Shown: in pieces, positions 1-6,422 of the stretch
Layout: each line of letters starts with the position of its first letter
How positions within the stretch are numbered: position 1 is the stretch's first letter
NCBI GenBank assembly: GCA_900321645.1
Contig: ONWZ01000101.1
Span: 1-11,207 of the forward strand
Source of the DNA: an uncultured Eubacteriales bacterium
Lineage (GTDB): Bacteria; Bacillota_I; Bacilli_A; RF39; UBA660
Reading direction: 5' to 3'
Length of the DNA: 11,207 nucleotides
The notes under the pieces: generated by a model
What the model saw: the letters and a program-made list of their open reading frames with translations, nothing else
Database searches by the model: none
Told to the model about the DNA's origin: nothing
Program-made: the position numbers and the translations under genes

Positions 1-1863
1 AGTTTTGGATCTAAAAAAACTGATGGTTATGCAAGATGGGCTAGAAAAGGTGAAGTAAAAAAACAATTAAAAGTTGTTGATCCTAAAGCATACAATGCCG
101 ATGCTGCTGGAATTGTTGTCATCAATACTGGCGATAAAATATGGGTTGATGACGGCGAAGCACATAATATTGTTATTGGTGCTACTGGTAGTGGTAAAAC
201 ACAAGCTGTCGTATTCCCAATGGTTCAATCATTGGCTAAAAAAGGCGAATCAATGATTATTACCGATCCAAAAGGTGAAATATATGAACAAACCGCCAAT
301 ATGTTAAAAGAAAGAGGATATAATATAGTCGTTCTTAATTTCCGTAGTCCTCAAAATGGTAATGCTTGGAATCCAATGGCACTACCATATCAATTGTATA
401 AAGAAGGTAATTCTGATAAGGCTATTGAATTACTAGATGACTTAGCTTTAAATATCTTATATGAAGAAAAAAATGGTAATGCAGATCCTTTCTGGGAAAA
501 ATCAGCAGCCGATTATTTTACAGGCTTAGCTTTAGGTTTATTCGAAGATGCTCCTGAAGAACAAATCAACCTTAACAGTATGAACCTTATGTCAAGCTTA
601 GGTGAAGAAAGATTTGGTGGACCAAATAATAATTATATTAAAGAATATTTTAATTCTAAGGACCCATCAAGACCTGCTTATGTTAATGCTTCAGGAACTG
701 TTTTTTCAGCCGAAGATACTAAGCAAGGCGTCTTATCAACATTTAAACAAAAGGTAAAATTGTTCTCATCACGTGATAATTTATCAGAAATGTTATCTTA
801 TAGTGATTTTGATATGAAAGAAATCGGTCGTCAAAGAACTGCTGTTTTCATGGTCGTTCAAGATGAAAAGAAAACCCTTCATCCACTAGCAACAATTTTT
901 ATTAAACAAGTATATGAAACATTGATTGATGTTGCTCAAGAATCTGGTGGTAAACTACCATTTAGAACAAACTTCATTCTTGATGAATTTGCTAATATGC
1001 CACCACTTAAAGATGTTACAACGATGGTTACCGCTGCTCGTTCAAGATTAATTAGATTTACTTTTATTATTCAGAACTATGCCCAATTAACGCAAGTTTA
1101 TGGTAAAGAAAATGCTGAAACAATCAAAGGTAACTGTAACATTATGTACTTAATCAGTAGCGAATTATCAGCTCTTGAAGAAATAAGTAAACTATGTGGT
1201 GAAAAGAAATCAGGCGAAAAAGATAAAACCGCTTCAACACCATTAGTCACAGTCAGTGATTTACAAAGATTGCAACAATACGAATGTATATCTTTGAGAT
1301 TAAGAACAATGCCGTTTAAAACAAAACTAATTCCTAACTGGAAGATGGATTGGGGCAGAAAATATGAAAATGCTACATATCCAACTAGAGAAAAGAGAGA
1401 AGTAGCATTATTTGATATTCGTGAATATGTTAAAGAAATGAAAAAGAAAAAAATGGCTGAAATGATGAAGAACACTGAAGAAGAAAATGGCAGTGCGGGT
1501 ATCCCAATGGGTATGAATCCAATGTTTGGAGCTAATCCATTTGCCATGAATAATCCATTTGCCACACCAAGAATGGCCCCAAGTGAAGATTCAAGTTTCA
1601 ATGTTGATGATTTAGTAAAAAGAATAGATGCTAAAATTGCTGAATTAGAGGAAGAAGAACGCAAAGAAAAAGAAGAGGAGGAGCGCAAACAAGCTATGGC
1701 ACGTGGACACGTTGCTCCAGCCGCTATTCCTGCTAAAGAGACACCAGTGACAGAAGCACCAGCTAATGATGTCGTTAATAAAACCGATTTAAATCAAACT
1801 ACGCAGTATGATGATGCGACCGATGATGATAATTTCTTTGATGATTTCTTCTCAGATGAATAG
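1..1863 (+). CDS. VirD4/TraG-type type IV coupling protein, 5' end missing
   Basis: Open from the first base, so the N-terminus (normally carrying membrane helices) lies outside the window; 620 codons remain. The family is a hexameric inner-membrane ATPase that brings relaxase-bound DNA or protein substrates to a type IV secretion channel. Visible: an ARWA-containing segment typical of Gram-positive TraG proteins (codons 12-15), Walker A GATGSGKT (codons 60-67, bases 178-201), an ITDPKGE motif soon after, and Walker B FILDEF followed by ANMPP (codons 325-330, bases 973-990). The C-terminal roughly 150 residues are atypical: a Met/Asn/Pro-rich stretch, a Glu/Lys coiled-coil-like run (bases about 1617-1690), then an Ala/Pro linker and an Asp/Phe-rich acidic end. 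Acidic tails in coupling proteins can contact partners; that role here is inference. No relaxase or other secretion gene is in view. The TAG stop overlaps the ribosome binding site of the next gene. The family call is firm. Confidence 0.93.
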   Translation, partial: SFGSKKTDGYARWARKGEVKKQLKVVDPKAYNADAAGIVVINTGDKIWVDDGEAHNIVIGATGSGKTQAVVFPMVQSLAKKGESMIITDPKGEIYEQTANMLKERGYNIVVLNFRSPQNGNAWNPMALPYQLYKEGNSDKAIELLDDLALNILYEEKNGNADPFWEKSAADYFTGLALGLFEDAPEEQINLNSMNLMSSLGEERFGGPNNNYIKEYFNSKDPSRPAYVNASGTVFSAEDTKQGVLSTFKQKVKLFSSRDNLSEMLSYSDFDMKEIGRQRTAVFMVVQDEKKTLHPLATIFIKQVYETLIDVAQESGGKLPFRTNFILDEFANMPPLKDVTTMVTAARSRLIRFTFIIQNYAQLTQVYGKENAETIKGNCNIMYLISSELSALEEISKLCGEKKSGEKDKTASTPLVTVSDLQRLQQYECISLRLRTMPFKTKLIPNWKMDWGRKYENATYPTREKREVALFDIREYVKEMKKKKMAEMMKNTEEENGSAGIPMGMNPMFGANPFAMNNPFATPRMAPSEDSSFNVDDLVKRIDAKIAELEEEERKEKEEEERKQAMARGHVAPAAIPAKETPVTEAPANDVVNKTDLNQTTQYDDATDDDNFFDDFFSDE

Positions 1864-1868
1864 GTGAT
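1862..1868 (+). promoter_or_regulatory. AGGTGAT ribosome binding site overlapping the upstream stop codon
   Basis: The SD shares AG with the TAG stop of the coupling-protein gene and sits 3 nt before the ATG of the FNT gene. It pairs with the 5' half of the anti-SD (AAGGAGGTGAT consensus). This favours translational coupling between the two genes. Confidence 0.75.
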
Positions 1869-1871
1869 GCT

Positions 1872-2600
1872 ATGGAAATACAAAATTATTTGACTACTGC
1901 CAAAGGTAAAATTAATAATAAACCAGTAAAGACTTTTATCCTAGCTATTTTAGCGGGAGTCTTTATTGCCTTAGCAGCTGTATTATCAGTTGTGGCCTCT
2001 GTATCGATGCATGGTTATAGTGCGGCTAAACTAATGGGAGCAATCGTTTTTCCAATTGGTTTAATGCTGGTCATATTGATGAAAACAGAACTATTTACCG
2101 GTAATTCATTACTCGTAATCCCATTATTAAAAAAAGATATTAAACTTAAACAATTACTTAAGAATTGGTTCATCGTATACTTAGGTAATTTAGTGGGATC
2201 ATTGGTTATTGCTCTAATGATAAGTAATACTCCACTTAAAGACATTGTTGCTAATTCATTTATTAAAATAACCAATACTAAAATATCATTAAGTTTTTTA
2301 TCAAGTATTATTCTTGGTATCCTTTGTAACTTTTTAGTATGCTTAGCAGTATTCTTATCATCAAATACTAAAACAATTGGCGAAAAAATAATTGTTATTT
2401 TCTTACCAATCTTCACTTTTGTCGCTTTATCATTTGAACATAGTGTCGCTAATATGGCTTATTTGTCGTTAGGATACTTATTTGATAATTCGATTAGTAT
2501 TGGTAAAATTCTGTTAAACAATTTACTACCGGTAACAATTGGTAATATTATTGGTGGTTCATTATTAGGAATAATCATTTACTATTTAAGGAAAGAGTAA
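1872..2600 (+). CDS. Formate/nitrite transporter (FNT) family channel
   Basis: A 242-residue membrane protein of usual FNT length, expected to form a pentamer passing small monovalent anions such as formate, nitrite, hydrosulfide or lactate across the cytoplasmic membrane. About six hydrophobic helices are visible. Family signatures: the first helix at residues 22-42, a KTELFTGN segment (71-78) at the first pore-lining broken helix, a GNLVGS repeat (105-110), and FEHSVANM (188-195) with the conserved pore histidine H190, then a GNIIGGS segment (224-230). Substrate cannot be told from sequence. The start is set by AGGTGAT at 1862-1868, three bases before the ATG; this SD uses the last two bases of the upstream stop codon, so translation is probably coupled to the coupling-protein gene. 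The functional link between the two is unclear; this may simply be a read-through arrangement. A terminator overlaps its last codons. Confidence 0.92.
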   Translation: MEIQNYLTTAKGKINNKPVKTFILAILAGVFIALAAVLSVVASVSMHGYSAAKLMGAIVFPIGLMLVILMKTELFTGNSLLVIPLLKKDIKLKQLLKNWFIVYLGNLVGSLVIALMISNTPLKDIVANSFIKITNTKISLSFLSSIILGILCNFLVCLAVFLSSNTKTIGEKIIVIFLPIFTFVALSFEHSVANMAYLSLGYLFDNSISIGKILLNNLLPVTIGNIIGGSLLGIIIYYLRKE

Positions 2601-2613
2601 TCTTTCTTTTTTT
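2588..2613 (+). terminator. Rho-independent terminator overlapping the end of the FNT gene
   Basis: A nine-pair stem (AAGGAAAGA at 2588-2596 with TCTTTCTTT at 2601-2609, one G-U pair), loop GTAA, and a T-run to 2613. The left arm and loop lie inside the last codons and stop of the FNT gene, so the transcript ends almost at the stop codon. The stem is AU-rich but the U-tract is clear. Confidence 0.7.
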
Positions 2614-2653
2614 ATGCGTTCTAACTTATTCATATTTCCGCTTGTTAATAAAA

Positions 2654-2666
2654 TATAATAGGTGAT
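2654..2666 (+). promoter_or_regulatory. TATAAT directly abutting AGGTGAT before the rhodanese gene
   Basis: TATAAT (2654-2659) is followed with no gap by the SD AGGTGAT (2660-2666), 3 nt before the ATG. The RBS role is well supported. If the hexamer were a true -10, transcription would begin at or beyond the SD, so the real -10 may be another AT-rich element slightly upstream. No good -35 is visible. Confidence 0.4.
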
Positions 2667-2669
2667 AAT

Positions 2670-2957
2670 ATGAATGAAATAAGTATTTATGAAGTATTAA
2701 AATTAAATGCCCCCATCATTATCGACATTAGGGACAATTATAGTTATAATATGGGACATATTAAAAATGCTCTCAATATTCCTTATTATAGTTTATTATC
2801 AAATTATTCACTGTATTTAAACAAAAAAGATAAATACTATCTATATTGTGATTATGGAAAACAAAGTAATGAAATAAGTAACCGTTTAAATTTATTTGGT
2901 TATAATACTTATTATATTAAAGAAGGTTATTTATACTTTAAAAATCATTTTAAATAA
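2670..2957 (+). CDS. Single-domain rhodanese-like sulfurtransferase
   Basis: A 95-residue cytosolic protein made of one rhodanese domain with no signal peptide or membrane segment. Landmarks: a DIRD motif (residues 19-22), GHI (29-31) followed by ALNIP, and the active-site loop with Cys60 in CDYGKQS, matching the CxxGxxS pattern whose cysteine carries a persulfide. The C-terminal part ends in a GY..YYIKEGY pattern typical of these folds. Small rhodaneses of this type move sulfane sulfur from a donor to acceptors in sulfur trafficking or detoxification; the partner here is unknown. It follows an FNT channel, some of which carry hydrosulfide, but a terminator separates them, so a shared sulfur role is only a guess. 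The start is set by AGGTGAT 3 nt upstream. It reads in the same direction as rmuC, 24 nt away. Confidence 0.9.
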   Translation: MNEISIYEVLKLNAPIIIDIRDNYSYNMGHIKNALNIPYYSLLSNYSLYLNKKDKYYLYCDYGKQSNEISNRLNLFGYNTYYIKEGYLYFKNHFK

Positions 2958-2959
2958 GT

Positions 2960-2978
2960 TATAATATAAGTAGGTGAT
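2960..2978 (+). promoter_or_regulatory. Compact promoter and RBS of the rmuC gene
   Basis: TATAAT (2960-2965), a 6-nt gap, then AGGTGAT (2972-2978), 3 nt before the ATG. Transcription would be expected to begin about at the first base of the SD, giving a leader of about 10 nt. The -35 is poor (TTTAAA near 2937), inside the rhodanese gene, so read-through from upstream is also possible. Confidence 0.5.
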
Positions 2979-2981
2979 AAT

Positions 2982-4046
2982 ATGTTAGATTATATCGTAA
3001 TTGGATTACTAGTCATTATAATTATTTTAATTATAATTTTATTACTTCGTGGTAATCATAGCTTATTTGAGAGAATTGGTAAGGTCGAAACGACAACCAT
3101 TAAAGAATTATCAGATTTTCGGAATGATTTATCAAAAAGTATGGCCGATGACTTTGATAAATTGGAAGAAAAAGTCGATAAACGTTTAATCTATATCAAT
3201 GATAAAGTTAATGAACGACTAGATGATAATTTTGCTAAGACAAATAAAACCTTTACAAACGTCTTAGAAAGATTATCAAAGATTGATGAAGCTCAAAAGA
3301 AAATTGATAGTTTATCTGGCGATATTGTTTCATTGCAAAGTATCTTAACCGATAAAAAGAGTAGAGGTATCTTTGGCGAAGTAAATCTTAAGCATATTTT
3401 AGTAAGTGTTTTTGGAGAAAAGAACGAAAAGATATATCATTTACAATATACCCTTCCTAATACTACCATTGCTGATGCTGTTATCTTTACACCTGAACCA
3501 TTAGGCACAGTGTGTATCGATTCCAAATTTCCCCTTGAAAATTATCGCTTAATGGTCGACAAATCATTAACTCAAACTGAAAGAACAATGTACGAGAAGG
3601 CTTTTAAAGCTGATGTAAAAAAACATATTGATGCCATCAGTAGTAAATATATTATTCCTGGTGTAACTTCAAATCAGGCTATTATGTTCTTACCAGCTGA
3701 AGCAATTTTTGCCGAAATCAATGCTTACCATAATGATTTAGTGGAATATGCGTATAAACACAATGTGTGGTTAACATCTCCGACTACTTTGATATCATCA
3801 TTGACAACAATCCAAGTATTACTTAAAAATATGGAACGCGATAAATATGCCAAAGTTGTTCATGATGAATTAACTAAATTAGGTATTGAATTCTCTAGGT
3901 ATAAAGAACGTTGGGATAAATTAGCTAGAAGCATTGAAAGTGTTAATAAAGATGTCGAAAATCTAAATATTACTTCTGATAAAATAACTAAGAAATTTGA
4001 ATCTATCAGTGATGTTAAATTAGACGATGGTAAATACTTACAATAA
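2982..4046 (+). CDS. rmuC: RmuC family protein (DNA recombination protein homologue)
   Basis: A 354-residue protein. It has one N-terminal membrane helix (about residues 4-23), a charged coiled-coil-like stretch (about 28-120), then the RmuC domain from about 125 onward. Recognisable family segments are KSRGIFGEVNLKHIL (126-140), the DAVIF segment near 165-169, IDSKFPLENY (179-188), and a later block with IMFLPAEAIFAEI and the LTSPTTLISSL motif. RmuC proteins have a restriction-endonuclease-like core and in E. coli limit inversion at short inverted repeats; the biochemical activity is poorly known, so a nuclease role is family inference. The core retains D and DSK residues compatible with a PD-(D/E)xK-type site. 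Length is somewhat below the E. coli protein, which is usual for Firmicutes. The start is fixed by the SD at 2972-2978. The next gene begins 42 nt downstream with no clear terminator, so the two may be co-transcribed. Confidence 0.92.
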   Translation: MLDYIVIGLLVIIIILIIILLLRGNHSLFERIGKVETTTIKELSDFRNDLSKSMADDFDKLEEKVDKRLIYINDKVNERLDDNFAKTNKTFTNVLERLSKIDEAQKKIDSLSGDIVSLQSILTDKKSRGIFGEVNLKHILVSVFGEKNEKIYHLQYTLPNTTIADAVIFTPEPLGTVCIDSKFPLENYRLMVDKSLTQTERTMYEKAFKADVKKHIDAISSKYIIPGVTSNQAIMFLPAEAIFAEINAYHNDLVEYAYKHNVWLTSPTTLISSLTTIQVLLKNMERDKYAKVVHDELTKLGIEFSRYKERWDKLARSIESVNKDVENLNITSDKITKKFESISDVKLDDGKYLQ

Positions 4047-4077
4047 TAAAAGATATGTCTTATGAATACACTATTAT

Positions 4078-4084
4078 AGGTGAT
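4078..4084 (+). promoter_or_regulatory. AGGTGAT RBS that sets the start at 4089
   Basis: AGGTGAT lies 4 nt before ATG 4089. An in-frame GTG at 4080 is part of this SD and cannot be the start. TATTAT (4072-4077) abuts it upstream, the same layout as before the rhodanese gene. Confidence 0.65.
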
Positions 4085-4088
4085 ATTC

Positions 4089-4310
4089 ATGAGCCGTATC
4101 TTTTTCTTTTTATTTGGCTTTGGCTTAATGACTATTGGCTTCGTATATATAATCCTATATTTAAATTTACTGACAATTGGGTATAATATTTCCTATTATG
4201 TTAATTTTATTATCAGGAGAATAGAATGCTATTTTTCATTAATTGGTCTCATTATAATGAATTTAGCTATATACCTAAAAGGAGATAAAACATATGGATT
4301 ATGTCTATGA
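4089..4310 (+). CDS. Small two-helix membrane protein of unknown function
   Basis: A 73-residue hydrophobic protein that I do not recognise. Two membrane helices are visible: about residues 4-28 (FFFLFGFGLMTIGFVYIILYL) and about 50-66 (FSLIGLIIMNLAIYL), joined by a Tyr/Ile-rich linker containing RRIE. There is no lipobox and no catalytic motif. The start is placed at 4089, behind AGGTGAT; the longer GTG version would begin inside the SD. It overlaps the next gene by 17 nt in a different frame, which argues for co-translation and supports reality of both. The stop is TGA, the only TGA stop among the genes here. Its consistent start, SD, hydrophobic pattern and overlap make it a likely real gene; function cannot be inferred. 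Confidence 0.72.
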   Translation: MSRIFFFLFGFGLMTIGFVYIILYLNLLTIGYNISYYVNFIIRRIECYFSLIGLIIMNLAIYLKGDKTYGLCL

Positions 4311-4887
4311 TATTGTCTTAAATTTTCAAGATAAATACTATGAATTTTATGAATGGTTAAGGGAAGATAAAATTATCAATGTTAAAAAGATTCCCATCTA
4401 TAAAATAACCAATCAAGAATATTTATCATTTAAATATAATGATATAAGTATTGACACTAAAACGTTATCTAAACAAAGTAGAATGTTTTTAGTTACGAAT
4501 GGTGTAGAAGTAATGGGGTTGTTAATTGATACTAATGGCAAGATAATTAAACGTAGTAGTCTAATTTTTGAAGAATCAGATGATATCTTGAATGATTGCG
4601 ATGCCATAAAAAAAAGTTATATTAAATACCATCTAAATCATATACATAAACCTAAATTAATAAGTAGAATAACTGAAAATAAAAGCCACTATATCAATAA
4701 TTATTTAAAAAATATAAATAAAGAAAAAGATGAATACTTTCTAAAATATCTCTATTATGACATTTATAATCTTGAATTAGATGATATTGATAAGATATAT
4801 AATGATCTTATCAATATGTCTAAGAAAAATATTCCTAAAATGTATTATCATCTTAAAAAAGTAAATCTTGAATTAAAAAAACAGTAA
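4294..4887 (+). CDS. Cytosolic protein resembling DUF3603/UPF0736 (YjbA-like), tentative
   Basis: A 197-residue soluble protein without signal or membrane segments. The N-terminus (YDIVLNFQDKYYEFYEWLREDKI, about residues 4-26, followed by a KKIPIYKI segment) resembles the start of the B. subtilis YjbA/UPF0736 family, in which a short strand, a FYEW-type motif and a 'P-L/I-Y-K-I' segment are followed by a strand pair and a basic helical C-terminus. A middle segment (MFLVTNGVEVMGLLID) looks like a beta hairpin, and the last 70 residues are Lys/Tyr-rich helices. The match is from memory of the family and not from alignment. Role unknown in that family. SD AAAAGGAGAT (4277-4286) lies inside the preceding gene; the two genes overlap by 17 nt. 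A terminator begins at the stop codon. Confidence 0.75.
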   Translation: MDYVYDIVLNFQDKYYEFYEWLREDKIINVKKIPIYKITNQEYLSFKYNDISIDTKTLSKQSRMFLVTNGVEVMGLLIDTNGKIIKRSSLIFEESDDILNDCDAIKKSYIKYHLNHIHKPKLISRITENKSHYINNYLKNINKEKDEYFLKYLYYDIYNLELDDIDKIYNDLINMSKKNIPKMYYHLKKVNLELKKQ

Positions 4888-4914
4888 AAAGATCTTTCAC
4901 CTGAAAGATCTTTT
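4887..4914. terminator. Two-way terminator between convergent genes
   Basis: A near-perfect inverted repeat, AAAAGATCTTTC (4887-4898), loop ACCT, GAAAGATCTTTT (4903-4914), gives a 12-pair stem with A-tract on one side and U-tract on the other. It starts on the last base of the plus-strand stop codon and ends 4 nt before the minus-strand gene's stop at 4919, so it can serve both. Confidence 0.9.
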
Positions 4915-4918
4915 AATA

Positions 4919-6076
4919 TTACTTATATTGATTAGTGTATTTTTGATATTCTTCTTTTAATTTAGTATCGGTAAACTCTAATTCAGCTTCAGTACGCATA
5001 TTAATTAATGCTTTGTAATATAAATTACTGTCACTATCTTTCTTTTCTTTAGCAAGAATATCAATGATATCATCTTTGACATCTTTAAGCTTTGGTTTAT
5101 CTTTTTGTGCCTTCTTATAAACAATGTGGTATCCATATGAAGTAAGAACTGGACTCTTACTATAAGTATTAACTTTTAAATCCTTACATTCTTTTAAGTA
5201 AGCACTCTCAAGTGAAGCATTAAAGGCATTATAACCTAAATCTTCAGTAATGATTTGATCTTTATATTTCTTAACAACATCATCCCAACTAGTACCCTTA
5301 TCTAATTCAGCAATGATTTCTTTAGCTAATTTCTTGGCTTCTTCATCACTTAATCCATCTTCATCATCATCACCTTTGATACTAACTAAGATATGTTTAG
5401 AATCAACATCTCCGAATACTTCTTTGTCATAGTATTTTTCAATTTCATTATCTGTTACTAGACTAATAGCATAGTCTTCATAATATTTATTCTTACGATA
5501 ATCTAACATTAAATTATCAAGAAAATCTTGTTCACTACTAAAACCATATTGACTTAAGAAAGCTTCTTTAGTCATATTATAATTCTTTTCATAAGCTGTG
5601 TAATAGTTTTCGGCGGTACTCTTTATTTCATTTGTCATTTCATCATTAGTTGGATATTTTTCAGTAAGAATAAGATCATCTACTTTATTAAGGAAAACAT
5701 TAACTGAATAGTATTTCTTCATATCTGTATATAAATCATCAGCTGTTATAGTCTTTCCTTTTAATGTCGCAATTGGTTGGGTACCATCTTTTAATGTTGC
5801 AATACGATCAGGCCAGAAAATGCATCTAAATATTAATGTTGCTAGTAAGAAACCAACGATAAATAAAATAATTGGCCATCTATTATCATCAATCTTTTTT
5901 AAGAAAGCATCAAACTTAGCTGTATCGAATTTTTTCTTTTCTTTCTTTGGTTTAACAATAACTTCTTTTTCTTCTTTTTTTATTTCCTTTTTATTTTCTT
6001 CTTTTTTGATAACTTCTTTTTTCTTTTTTTCATTCAAAGAATTTTTCTTTTGTGTCTTTTTAGCATCTTTTGCCAT
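4919..6076 (-). CDS. PrsA-like parvulin peptidyl-prolyl isomerase, signal-anchored
   Basis: A 385-residue protein. Order: a very charged Lys/Glu-rich cytosolic tail (residues 1-60), one membrane helix (about 67-88, WPIILFIVGFLLATLIF), an extracytoplasmic N-terminal foldase region with helices (about 100-220), a parvulin domain (about 225-325, starting SKHILVSI and ending YGYHIVYK), and a C-terminal helical tail. PrsA-type proteins help secreted proteins fold outside the membrane. Unlike Bacillus PrsA there is no lipobox: it is held by an uncleaved helix, and the long tail is unusual. A DDDEDGLSDEE stretch (236-246) in the parvulin domain resembles a calcium-binding loop. The start is ATG at 6074-6076, behind TAAGGAGGAG (minus strand, 6084-6093); the longer TTG start at 6098-6100 lies at the predicted transcription start. 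The gene is divergent from two tiny membrane genes and convergent with the upstream run. Confidence 0.88.
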   Translation of the reverse strand: MAKDAKKTQKKNSLNEKKKKEVIKKEENKKEIKKEEKEVIVKPKKEKKKFDTAKFDAFLKKIDDNRWPIILFIVGFLLATLIFRCIFWPDRIATLKDGTQPIATLKGKTITADDLYTDMKKYYSVNVFLNKVDDLILTEKYPTNDEMTNEIKSTAENYYTAYEKNYNMTKEAFLSQYGFSSEQDFLDNLMLDYRKNKYYEDYAISLVTDNEIEKYYDKEVFGDVDSKHILVSIKGDDDEDGLSDEEAKKLAKEIIAELDKGTSWDDVVKKYKDQIITEDLGYNAFNASLESAYLKECKDLKVNTYSKSPVLTSYGYHIVYKKAQKDKPKLKDVKDDIIDILAKEKKDSDSNLYYKALINMRTEAELEFTDTKLKEEYQKYTNQYK

Positions 6077-6083
6077 ACAAATT

Positions 6084-6093
6084 CTCCTCCTTA
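6084..6093 (-). promoter_or_regulatory. Shine-Dalgarno that fixes the PrsA-like gene start
   Basis: TAAGGAGGAG on the minus strand, ending 7 nt before ATG 6076. It is a near-consensus SD and excludes the TTG at 6098-6100. Confidence 0.85.
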
Positions 6094-6105
6094 AACACAA
6101 TATAT

Positions 6106-6134
6106 ATCATAGCAAATTTTAAAAAAAAATACAA
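6106..6134 (-). promoter_or_regulatory. SigA-type promoter for the PrsA-like gene
   Basis: Minus strand: -35 TTGTAT (6129-6134), 17-nt spacer, -10 TATGAT (6106-6111). Predicted start near 6099, leaving a 22-nt leader that holds the SD. The spacing is canonical and both hexamers match well. Confidence 0.75.
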
Positions 6135-6137
6135 TAC

Positions 6138-6202
6138 CTTTATATAAACACTCACATTTTTAGAATATAACCATAAAATAATGTGAAAGATAGAAAAGGA
6201 GG
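6138..6202 (+). promoter_or_regulatory. Likely promoter region of the tiny membrane genes
   Basis: Two readings. A SigA-like reading has TTTATA (6139-6144), 16 nt, TAGAAT (6161-6166). A sporulation-sigma-like reading has AC (6154-6155), 16 nt, CATAAAATA (6172-6180), fitting the AC-N16/17-CATANNNTA pattern of SigK-type promoters. In AT-rich DNA either could arise by chance. A strong SD, AAAAGGAGG, follows at 6194-6202. Confidence 0.4.
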
Positions 6203-6209
6203 AATGTAT

Positions 6210-6290
6210 ATGTTAAATTGTGGATCTTCATCTGCTATCGTATTAGTTTTATTCATTTTATTAATAATCATACTTGGAGCATGGATATAA
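6210..6290 (+). CDS. YjcZ-like tiny membrane protein, 26 residues
   Basis: A 26-codon gene in what would be called intergenic space. The protein begins MLNCGSSSAIVLV and continues into one hydrophobic helix (about residues 9-25, LFILLIIILGAW). It resembles the small YjcZ-type proteins of Bacilli, which share a short polar Gly/Ser head and an IVLVLFILLIIxG helix and are often labelled sporulation-related; here the head is very short and has one Cys. The SD AAAAGGAGG is near perfect and lies 7 nt before the ATG. An in-frame ATG two codons earlier is closer to the SD and is less likely. The next tiny gene with the same design follows 22 nt downstream, which strengthens the case. Gene reality is good; family membership is from pattern memory. 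Confidence 0.8.
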   Translation: MLNCGSSSAIVLVLFILLIIILGAWI

Positions 6291-6312
6291 TCAAATATTA
6301 AGGGGGTATATC

Positions 6313-6417
6313 ATGAATTCATGTAATAATACTTGTCATCAAACTGGTGGCAATGGATTTTTAATCGTATTAGTTATTTATATCTTATTAGCTATTCTTT
6401 TAGGTAATAGATATTAA
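6313..6417 (+). CDS. YjcZ-like tiny membrane protein, 34 residues
   Basis: A 34-codon gene. A polar head, MNSCNNTCHQTGGNG, is followed by one helix (FLIVLVIYILLAILLG) and a short basic end (NRY). The helix aligns with that of the preceding tiny protein (xIVLVxxIL), so the two look like paralogues in one transcript. The head has Cys4 and Cys8, with His9 next to it; a metal or disulfide role is possible but unproven. The SD is AAGGGGG (6300-6306), an unusual poly-G version, 6 nt before the ATG. A two-way terminator follows 5 nt after the stop. YjcZ-type proteins are found in Bacilli genomes, some under sporulation control; whether this organism sporulates cannot be told here. Confidence 0.78.
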   Translation: MNSCNNTCHQTGGNGFLIVLVIYILLAILLGNRY

Positions 6418-6422
6418 TACTA

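Noticed and set aside
74..256. 60-residue ORF at the left end
   Set aside because: Out of frame with the coupling protein, which reads through from base 1 and carries the Walker A motif.
1098..1688. 196-residue ORF on the minus strand
   Set aside because: Lies wholly opposite the coupling-protein gene, is Ser/Phe/Ile-rich as the reverse complement of Glu/Lys-rich coding predicts, and has no domain or good SD.
4051..4066. Hairpin AAGA/TCTT after rmuC as a terminator
   Set aside because: Stem of about four pairs and no T-run; does not support termination.
4080..4088. GTG 4080 as start of the small membrane gene
   Set aside because: It falls within the AGGTGAT SD for ATG 4089.
4308..4310. TGA read as Trp (Mollicutes-type code)
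   Set aside because: TGG is used for Trp in conserved genes with no in-frame TGA seen, and reading through TGA here adds only a short unremarkable tail.
6077..6100. TTG start eight codons upstream for the PrsA-like gene
   Set aside because: It sits at the predicted transcription start and upstream of a near-perfect SD; ATG 6076 fits.
5820..6122. 100-residue Phe/Ser-rich ORF on the plus strand
   Set aside because: It is the antisense of the Lys/Glu tail of the PrsA-like gene and so only reflects that composition.
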